This document shows positions 6,762-11,852 of a stretch of DNA of 11,852 bases, piece by piece. The position numbers and the translations under genes were made by a program. Position 1 is the first letter of the stretch, and the number at the start of each line of letters is the position of its first letter. Location of the stretch: the NCBI GenBank assembly GCA_934692455.1, contig CAKUTY010000033.1:1-11852 (forward strand), given 5' to 3'. The notes beneath the pieces are model-generated. The model saw nothing but the letters and a program-made list of their open reading frames with translations. It searched no databases and had not been told where the DNA came from. The DNA is from an uncultured Erysipelotrichaceae bacterium. Lineage in GTDB: Bacteria; Bacillota_I; Bacilli_A; Erysipelotrichales; Erysipelotrichaceae.

Positions 6762-6830
6762 AGTGATCGAGTTGCAGAAACCTGAAAAGGCTTGCGACCA
6801 AGGGAGTTCCTGCGGGGACTCCTTTACTTT
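6762..6830 (+). ncRNA. Candidate small RNA of about 70 nt, family not recognised
   Basis: The segment lies between a near-consensus promoter and a hairpin terminator and has no protein-coding capacity. It folds into a first stem pairing GTTGCAG (6771-6777) with TTGCGAC (6792-6798, two wobbles). Within it is a small hairpin, CCT/AGG (6781-6783 with 6788-6790), capped by a GAAA (GNRA) tetraloop. The second stem is the terminator (6800-6825), capped by TGCG, a UNCG-type tetraloop closed by C-G. It lacks the GGAAGGAAGCA signature of SRP RNA, a tRNA cloverleaf, a T-box and any riboswitch motif I can recall. It does not precede a + strand gene, so a trans-acting or protein-binding sRNA is more likely than a riboswitch. 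Its 3' end is next to the nagZ stop on the other strand. Existence is inferred from signals only. Confidence 0.55.
6800..6830 (+). terminator. Hairpin terminator of the candidate sRNA
   Basis: An 11-bp stem (6800-6810 with 6815-6825, two G-T wobbles) with a TGCG loop is followed by TTTACTTTATT. The T tract is present only on the + strand; on the - strand the hairpin is followed by GGTCGC. It therefore terminates + strand transcription rather than nagZ. The T run is interrupted, so strength is moderate. Confidence 0.6.
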
Positions 6831-6831
6831 A

Positions 6832-7998
6832 TTAGTCTTCTTTCTTAAAGTAAATATCACTAGAAAAGATAATTGAGTACGGTTTTATAAGTTTGTACTT
6901 AGTTTTAAGTTTTAAAATTCTTTTAACTGATTCGTTGATTCTTTCTTCTTTGATTTGATTAGTATTAATTGCTTGTATTATGGTGTCAAAAGCTTCTTTA
7001 TAGTTTTCCGGCATCAACAAAATATCGACTCCAGCATCAATTGCGCCTAGAGCAACTTCTTGGTTTGTGTAGTATTTAGTGATGGCTGCCATCTCAAATG
7101 AATCAGTAATCACAAGGCCATCATATTTATAAGTATCTCTTAAAATATCTGTAATAATTTCTTTTGATAAAGAAGCTGGTAAATCATCATTTGTGGTATT
7201 TGGTGTTTTAATATGACCAATCATAACCATATCGGAAATATCTAGGTTGTTGATAAAAGGGACTAGCTCTTCTTCCTTTAACATCTCTAAAGTATCTTCA
7301 ATATTAACCTCATTTAAATGGCTATCATCTTTACTATTACCATGACCTGGAAAATGTTTAGTACAGGCGATGATATTGTTGTCATGTAGACCACTAATAA
7401 AGGCATTGACCATGGTTGAAACTAGAATTGGATTATTACCGAAAGATCTTTCGCCTATGATGTTATCTTGAGAATCTGAGTTGATATCGGCAACTGGGGC
7501 AAAATCAATATCGATATGATATTTCTTTAAATAAGAACCGATATAATATCCTTGCATATAGGCATCATCATATGTTGTTAGGGTATTACTGTTGGGCGTT
7601 TTCTTAACTCTAAATTTATTTGAGTTGGCAATTCTTGAAACAACGCCTCCTTCTTCATCGATACAAATTAAAGGTCTATTATTTAGATTATGAATGTTGT
7701 TTGTAAGGGTGATAAGTTGTCTATCATCATTTAAATTTTTCGCAAAAAGCACTATACCACCACATGGATACTCATTATATGTATCTATCATTTCATCATT
7801 TAAGATGTCGTGTTTGATATACTTGCCGCTTAATTCATCGCTAATATAGTCAGGATCTAGTGCTTCAAGTCTTATAAAAAACATTTGACCTACTTTTTCT
7901 CTTAATGACATTTGATTGATGATTAAATCATATTCATCTTTGATAGAAAGCGGTTGAATTAGAAACATGATTGTTAATAAGGAATTAACCAATTTCAT
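6832..7998 (-). CDS. nagZ: Glycoside hydrolase family 3 beta-N-acetylhexosaminidase (NagZ type)
   Basis: A 388-residue GH3 enzyme expected to remove terminal beta-N-acetylglucosamine from peptidoglycan fragments (GlcNAc-MurNAc). Family motifs appear in order: CIDEEGGVVSRI (112-123), DFAPVADIN (165-173), GERSFG (182-187) and TKHFPGHGNSKDDSH (213-227). The last holds the NagZ-type acid/base loop ending in Asp225-His227. LVITDSFEM (295-303) carries the nucleophile Asp299. A short hydrophobic N-terminus (residues 1-18) suggests export, without a lipobox cysteine. The start overlaps the hydrolase gene upstream by 14 bp and has AGGGAG at 8006-8011, 7 nt away, so the two are co-expressed. The catalytic set is complete. 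In Gram-positives this enzyme usually acts in cell-wall turnover outside the cell. Confidence 0.9.
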   Translation of the reverse strand: MKLVNSLLTIMFLIQPLSIKDEYDLIINQMSLREKVGQMFFIRLEALDPDYISDELSGKYIKHDILNDEMIDTYNEYPCGGIVLFAKNLNDDRQLITLTNNIHNLNNRPLICIDEEGGVVSRIANSNKFRVKKTPNSNTLTTYDDAYMQGYYIGSYLKKYHIDIDFAPVADINSDSQDNIIGERSFGNNPILVSTMVNAFISGLHDNNIIACTKHFPGHGNSKDDSHLNEVNIEDTLEMLKEEELVPFINNLDISDMVMIGHIKTPNTTNDDLPASLSKEIITDILRDTYKYDGLVITDSFEMAAITKYYTNQEVALGAIDAGVDILLMPENYKEAFDTIIQAINTNQIKEERINESVKRILKLKTKYKLIKPYSIIFSSDIYFKKED

Positions 7999-8908
7999 CT
8001 AAAAACTCCCTTACCGTTTTTTCGTAAAGCTTGGTATCTTTTAAATAACTCTTGGCATGGCTTGCATCTTTAATTATTAATAATTTCTTCTTACAGGTCG
8101 CATTTTCAAATATCTTATAGGCATCACTAGTAGGGACAAAATGGTCTCTACTACCGTGGATGATTAAAAGATTATTTTTGTAGTTTTTGATTGATTTATA
8201 AGCTTTTTTATCTTTAAGTGAATATTTAGCTAATAATTTTAAAAGAATATTAGATATAGGAACTAATGGAAAAGATGGAAGGTGATACATCTTCTTGATT
8301 TGATAAGCTACTTCATCATAACCTGAGGCAAAACCGCAGTCGGCGATGATGGCTTTTACTGGGCTCGAACATGGGCTCGAACATGGGCTCGAATCTGATG
8401 GGCTCGAATCTGTGTTTAAAACCGTAGCAGCACCCATCGACATTCCATACAAGATGATGGTTTCTTGATTCATGTTGGTAACAAGATAATCAACCCAAGA
8501 ATTAACATCAATAGAATCTAAGACACCAAAGCCAATATATTTACCTTGCGATAAACCATGAGCTCTATTATCTACAAATAAAAGGTTGTAGCCAAGACTA
8601 TTAAGAAACTTAGCAGACATCCCAAAATCATAAAGACCATCCTTGGCCTTATAACCATGAACACAAATGATAGTCTTGTTGGTATTGTTGTTGATGAATA
8701 GGGCATGTAGTTTTAGATTATCAAAAGAATTAATATATAAGTCTTCGGGATTTAAAGAATAGATATATTCTCTACCTTCTTGATTAGCGTTGATATATTC
8801 ATACCAAGCAGGTGTTGTATCTAATTTATCATTTCTTACAAAAGTTTCTTTAATAAGAAAAAGACAAATAATGATAATAACAAGTAATACTAATAAAATT
8901 AAATACAT
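7985..8908 (-). CDS. Membrane-anchored alpha/beta hydrolase
   Basis: A 307-residue serine hydrolase of unknown substrate. Residues 1-19 are one strongly hydrophobic helix, probably a signal anchor. The fold's features follow: oxyanion segment VHGYKAKDG (83-91), nucleophile elbow GMSMG (155-159, Ser157), acid in HGSRDHFVP (Asp255) and DASHAKSY (His284). This resembles the YqkD/BAAT-like esterase group found in Bacillota. Between the elbow helix and strand PVKAIIADCGF (183-193) is an insertion of 18 residues made of four SSP motifs, encoded by a DNA minisatellite (8361-8414). The ribosome binding site is weak (GAAAG just before the ATG). It overlaps nagZ, which suggests a role in cell-wall or glycolipid turnover, but this is inference from context. 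Confidence 0.82.
   Translation of the reverse strand: MYLILLVLLVIIIICLFLIKETFVRNDKLDTTPAWYEYINANQEGREYIYSLNPEDLYINSFDNLKLHALFINNNTNKTIICVHGYKAKDGLYDFGMSAKFLNSLGYNLLFVDNRAHGLSQGKYIGFGVLDSIDVNSWVDYLVTNMNQETIILYGMSMGAATVLNTDSSPSDSSPCSSPCSSPVKAIIADCGFASGYDEVAYQIKKMYHLPSFPLVPISNILLKLLAKYSLKDKKAYKSIKNYKNNLLIIHGSRDHFVPTSDAYKIFENATCKKKLLIIKDASHAKSYLKDTKLYEKTVREFLDEIG
8361..8414. repeat. In-frame minisatellite within the hydrolase gene
   Basis: Four copies of the nonamer GGGCTCGAA occur with spacers giving units of 12, 12, 15 and 15 bp (starts 8361, 8373, 8385, 8400). All units are multiples of three, so the frame is kept. On the coding strand each unit encodes Ser-Ser-Pro plus a linker (Cys, or Ser-Asp). 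The GC-rich repeat stands out against the AT-rich surroundings. Confidence 0.9.
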
Positions 8909-8921
8909 ACTTTCATTCTAA

Positions 8922-8940
8922 ACCACTTGCGTATGGTGGT
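8922..8940. promoter_or_regulatory. Small inverted repeat in the divergent hydrolase/murD gap
   Basis: The 45-bp gap between the divergent start codons contains ACCAC (8922-8926) and GTGGT (8936-8940) separated by 9 bases. It could be a regulator half-site pair, or could fold over the poor ribosome binding region of murD. No convincing -35/-10 pair with proper spacing is seen for either direction. Five pairs can arise by chance, so this is weak. Confidence 0.25.
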
Positions 8941-8953
8941 AAACTTATAAAGT

Positions 8954-10252
8954 ATGAAAAAGGTTTTAGTTATTGGTTGTGCAAGAAGCGGCTATTGGGC
9001 TTGTAAGCTTCTTAATAAGAAAGGTTTTGATGTGACTTTAACTGATGCGAAAGAAGTTAAAGAGAAATCAGAACTGGAGAAATTAGGTATAACTGTTTAT
9101 GATAACGGTCATCCTGATTGTTTATTTAATGATACCTATGACTTTGTGGTAAAGAATCCAGGTATCCCTTATTCAAATAGACTAGTGGTCTTTTTTGAAG
9201 AGGAGAAGATACCGATTATTACTGAAATCGAATTAGCTTTAAATTATGCGAAGAATTATAAGGTAGCTGCTATTACAGGTACTAATGGTAAGACGACAAT
9301 TACTACTTTAGTTTATGAAATATTGAAAGAGGAATTTAAATCTTATGCCTGTGGTAATATTGGCACTGCCTTAAGTGAAATAGTATTTGAACATGAGGAT
9401 GAAGATGCACGTATTGCGTTAGAAATTAGTGCTTTCCAATTATTAGGAGCACCATCTTTCCATCCTAAGTGTGCTGTTATTACAAATTTAACACCAGATC
9501 ATTTAGATTATTTTGATACATTAGATGATTATTATAAGGCAAAGACTTTGGTGTACAAGAATATGAGTGGTGATGATTGGTTCATCTTGAATCTTGATGA
9601 TGAGAACTGTGTAGATTATTGTAAGGATATTAAGTGTAAAGTTGTTACTTTCTCATTAGACAAAAAAGCTGATTTATGTTTAAAAGGTGATAAGGTTTAT
9701 CTATTTGACCAAGAATTATTTGATAAAAATGACTTAAAGATTATTGGCAAACATAATCTAGCTAATGCGATGATGGCTGCTTGTTTAGCTTATAAATTAG
9801 GCGCTAGTGTTGAGATTATCAACAAAGTCATTACAACATTTAAGGGTGTTGAACATCGTATTGAATTTGTAAAGGAAGTAGATGGTGTTAAATATTATAA
9901 CGATTCAAAGGGTACAAATACTGATAGTACAGTTATTGCCTTAAGATCTTTTGATAAGCCGGTTATTCTATTAGCTGGTGGTCATGATAAACACACCGGA
10001 TTCGATGCACTAAAGAATGAAGTTGATAAGATTGGATGTTTGATTACTTTTGGTGAGACAAAACATCTATTGGCTGAGTTAAAAGATGATGCGATTGTGT
10101 GTGAAACTATGGATGAGGCTTTAGATAAGGCAACAAGCATAGCTAAAAAAGGTGATGTAGTATTATTATCACCTGCATGCTCAAGTTATGATCAGTTTAA
10201 GAATTTTGAAGAGCGTGGAAGAATTTTTAAGGAGTTAGTGAACAAACTTTAG
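8954..10252 (+). CDS. murD: UDP-N-acetylmuramoyl-L-alanine--D-glutamate ligase
   Basis: A 432-residue cytoplasmic Mur ligase that uses ATP to add D-glutamate to UDP-MurNAc-L-Ala, the second peptide step of peptidoglycan synthesis. Residues 1-95 form the UDP-binding Rossmann domain (VLVIGCARSGYWACKLL). The ATP loop is GTNGKTT (109-115). DHLDYFDTLDDYYKAKTLVY (182-201) contains the lysine expected to be carbamylated (Lys196). HNLANAMMA (267-275), HRIEFV with NDSKGTN (301-322) and LLSPACSSYDQFKNFEERG (404-422) complete the MurD-specific set. Length is slightly below the usual 440-450. The ATG is at the canonical 'KKVLVxG' start, although no clear Shine-Dalgarno sequence precedes it. murI begins at the base after its stop codon. 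Confidence 0.96.
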   Translation: MKKVLVIGCARSGYWACKLLNKKGFDVTLTDAKEVKEKSELEKLGITVYDNGHPDCLFNDTYDFVVKNPGIPYSNRLVVFFEEEKIPIITEIELALNYAKNYKVAAITGTNGKTTITTLVYEILKEEFKSYACGNIGTALSEIVFEHEDEDARIALEISAFQLLGAPSFHPKCAVITNLTPDHLDYFDTLDDYYKAKTLVYKNMSGDDWFILNLDDENCVDYCKDIKCKVVTFSLDKKADLCLKGDKVYLFDQELFDKNDLKIIGKHNLANAMMAACLAYKLGASVEIINKVITTFKGVEHRIEFVKEVDGVKYYNDSKGTNTDSTVIALRSFDKPVILLAGGHDKHTGFDALKNEVDKIGCLITFGETKHLLAELKDDAIVCETMDEALDKATSIAKKGDVVLLSPACSSYDQFKNFEERGRIFKELVNKL

Positions 10253-11005
10253 ATGGTATTAGGGATATTCGATAGTGGACTTGGCGGTCTAAGTGTTTTA
10301 GGAGAAATTTTAAAAAATAATTCGTTTGATAGAATTGTTTATTTTGGTGATACAGCTAGAGTACCTTATGGTGATAAGGATATAGCAACCCTAAGACAAT
10401 ATGGCAAGGACGATATCGATTTTCTTGCGTCTAAAGGATGTGATGTGATTATTGGAGCTTGTGGAACTATTAGTTCTACTGTTTTAAGTGAATTGGTTAA
10501 AAATTATGATATGAAAATAGTAGGCATCATTAAGGCAGCTGCCTTGGGTGCTAAAAAAGCTACTGTTAATAATAAAATTGGGGTAATTGCGACAAGTGCC
10601 ACTGTTAATACTCATGCGTTTAAAAAAGAATTAAGTGACTATGAAGTATATGAACAAGCATGTCCTAAATTTGCCCCTATGATTGAAAAAGATATGATTG
10701 ATACTTTGGAAATGGATGAAGCGATTGATGAATATCTTAAGGGGTTAAAAGAAAAGGGCATTGATACTTTGATACTAGGATGTACCCATTATCCTTTGTT
10801 GAGTGAAAAGATTGATAAGTATTTTGATCATAAAGTTAAATTAATTAATAGTGGTGTCATTTTGGCTGATGAACTTAATAATGATTGTTGTAAAGAGCCT
10901 AATGTTGAATTTTATGTTTCTGGAGATTTGGATTCATTTAAGAAACAGGCTAAAAAATTCTTGAATATTAAAGAATTAAGAGGGAGATATGCATTTTACA
11001 AGTGA
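10253..11005 (+). CDS. murI: Glutamate racemase
   Basis: A 250-residue enzyme that interconverts L- and D-glutamate with two cysteines, supplying the substrate of the adjoining MurD. Motifs seen are GIFDSGLGGLSVL (4-16, Asp7 and Ser8), YFGDTARVPYG (30-40), IIGACGTISS (66-75, first catalytic Cys70) and LILGCTHYPLL (173-183, Cys177 and His179). The usual first motif is 'ACNTAS'; here Gly replaces Asn after the cysteine, which deserves note although both catalytic cysteines remain. The ATG directly follows the murD TAG. The nearest AAGGAG (10229-10234) is 18 nt away, so translation probably depends on reinitiation by ribosomes finishing murD. It overlaps the next gene by 17 bp. Confidence 0.92.
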   Translation: MVLGIFDSGLGGLSVLGEILKNNSFDRIVYFGDTARVPYGDKDIATLRQYGKDDIDFLASKGCDVIIGACGTISSTVLSELVKNYDMKIVGIIKAAALGAKKATVNNKIGVIATSATVNTHAFKKELSDYEVYEQACPKFAPMIEKDMIDTLEMDEAIDEYLKGLKEKGIDTLILGCTHYPLLSEKIDKYFDHKVKLINSGVILADELNNDCCKEPNVEFYVSGDLDSFKKQAKKFLNIKELRGRYAFYK

Positions 11006-11852
11006 TGTCAAAGAGGCATTGAATCATAAATACAGCGATATAGCTGACGAAATGATTAAAGATGGCAAAGATATTGTATCTTTATGCGTTGGTGAGCCAG
11101 ATATGAAAGTGCCAACATATGTAATTGATGGCATATACAAGGCTATGTTAGAAGGAAAAACACATTATTCTAATAGCCAAGGAATTAAAGAATTAAGAGA
11201 TGCGATAGCACAGGATGTAAACAATATATACGGTTGTGAATATATAGGCGATGAGGTGATGATTGCCCCTGGTGTTAAACCAGCTAGTTACTTTGCGCTT
11301 TCTTGTTTATTAGAACCAAAAGATGAGGTTGTCATTATTTCGCCATATTATTTGAGTTATCCAAGTAATATAGCTTTAGCTGAACCTGAAGCTGTCATCA
11401 AGGTAGTGGATTTAAATTATGACTTAAGTTTGAATATTGAAAAGTTAGATGAAACAGTAAACGATAAAACTAAGTGTATTTTAGTAAACTCACCAAACAA
11501 CCCAGCGGGTTCTATGTTTTCTAAAAATGAAGTTGAAAGTATTTGTAAGATTGCACTAAAACATCCAAATACTTATATCATTTCTGATGAAGTATATGAT
11601 CGTTTAGTGTATAAAGGAGAAGTTCATCATTCTTTCTTAAGCGAAAAGAATATTAAAGAACGTTTAGTTTTAGTTAATGGCTATTCTAAATCTCACGCAA
11701 TGACCGGATTTAGACTTGGCTATGCTTTAGCTAATAAAAAGCTTGTTAAGAAAATGGCCTTGTTTGCACAACAAACAATCACTAATACGTCAACTCCATT
11801 ACAATATGGCGCATTAGAAATATATAAGCATCCATGGGATCATATAGAACCA
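10989..11852 (+). CDS. Class I/II PLP-dependent aminotransferase (partial, 3' end missing)
   Basis: An open frame of 288 codons runs from ATG 10989 to the window edge; the usual length is about 390, so roughly the last quarter is missing. The N-terminal region has VSLCVGEPDMKVPTYV (30-45) and THYSNSQGI (58-66), as in AspC/PatA-type fold-type I aminotransferases. NSPNNPAG (167-174), SDEVYD (199-204; Asp200 and Tyr203 for the cofactor ring) and NGYSKSHAMTGFRLGY (230-245) follow. The last has the Schiff-base Lys234 and phosphate-binding Arg242. The start overlaps murI by 17 bp, with AGAGGG at 10979-10984 upstream. The likely reaction is transfer between an amino acid (aspartate or aromatic) and 2-oxoglutarate, in the cytosol; the exact donor is not readable. 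Confidence 0.9.
   Translation, partial: MHFTSDVKEALNHKYSDIADEMIKDGKDIVSLCVGEPDMKVPTYVIDGIYKAMLEGKTHYSNSQGIKELRDAIAQDVNNIYGCEYIGDEVMIAPGVKPASYFALSCLLEPKDEVVIISPYYLSYPSNIALAEPEAVIKVVDLNYDLSLNIEKLDETVNDKTKCILVNSPNNPAGSMFSKNEVESICKIALKHPNTYIISDEVYDRLVYKGEVHHSFLSEKNIKERLVLVNGYSKSHAMTGFRLGYALANKKLVKKMALFAQQTITNTSTPLQYGALEIYKHPWDHIEP

Noticed and set aside
6756..6785. Nine-residue peptide ORF (ATG GGC ... TGA) at the sRNA start
   Set aside because: The ATG lies at or before the expected transcription start, has no ribosome binding site and its reading frame crosses the first stem. It is probably chance.
6762..6830. SRP RNA, tRNA or riboswitch identity for the small RNA
   Set aside because: The SRP GGAAGGAAGCA segment is absent, no cloverleaf forms, and no + strand gene follows that a riboswitch could control.
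8927..8950. TTGCGT and TTATAA as a murD promoter
   Set aside because: The spacing is only 12 bp and the -10 would lie almost at the start codon, so it is not a credible promoter.

Overview
The window is AT-rich DNA from a low-GC Gram-positive bacterium. TGA is used only as a stop, ribosome binding sites are strong GGAGG types, and complete peptidoglycan genes are present. A member of the Erysipelotrichia/Bacilli side of the Bacillota fits best. That placement is inferred from style and gene content, not from a marker gene.

Region 1 (1-4656, + strand) is the tail of a sugar-uptake operon: the end of a BtpA/SgcQ-family enzyme, then mannose-family PTS subunits EIIA, EIIB, EIIC and EIID, an RpiR-type regulator with a SIS domain, and a DMT/EamA transporter. 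Genes are closely spaced (one 4-bp overlap), and the run ends in a strong hairpin at 4614-4656. The substrate cannot be read from the sequence. The RpiR regulator suggests a phosphosugar or amino-sugar derivative.

Region 2 (4663-6583, - strand) is a secreted or membrane protein with about eight repeats of 38-39 residues, each built round a Cys...CxxC pattern. A membrane helix and a cytoplasmic part resembling a response-regulator receiver follow. The reading frame breaks inside repeat 5/6 near position 5815. The gene therefore appears as two overlapping ORFs and is either decayed or frame-switched.

Region 3 (6584-6831) is a gap of about 250 bases with no protein gene. On the + strand it holds a near-consensus promoter (TTGACA, 17 bp, TCTAAT), a predicted RNA of about 70 nt with two clean hairpins, and a terminator. 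This is a candidate small RNA that I cannot match to a known family. A 15-bp direct repeat lies directly upstream of the promoter.

Region 4 (6832-11852) concerns the cell wall. On the - strand, a membrane-anchored alpha/beta hydrolase overlaps a GH3 beta-N-acetylhexosaminidase (NagZ type). Divergently, on the + strand, are murD, murI and a class I aminotransferase that runs off the end, packed without gaps. MurI makes the D-glutamate that MurD adds to UDP-MurNAc-Ala, so their coupling makes biochemical sense. NagZ trims GlcNAc from peptidoglycan fragments, the turnover side of the same pathway.
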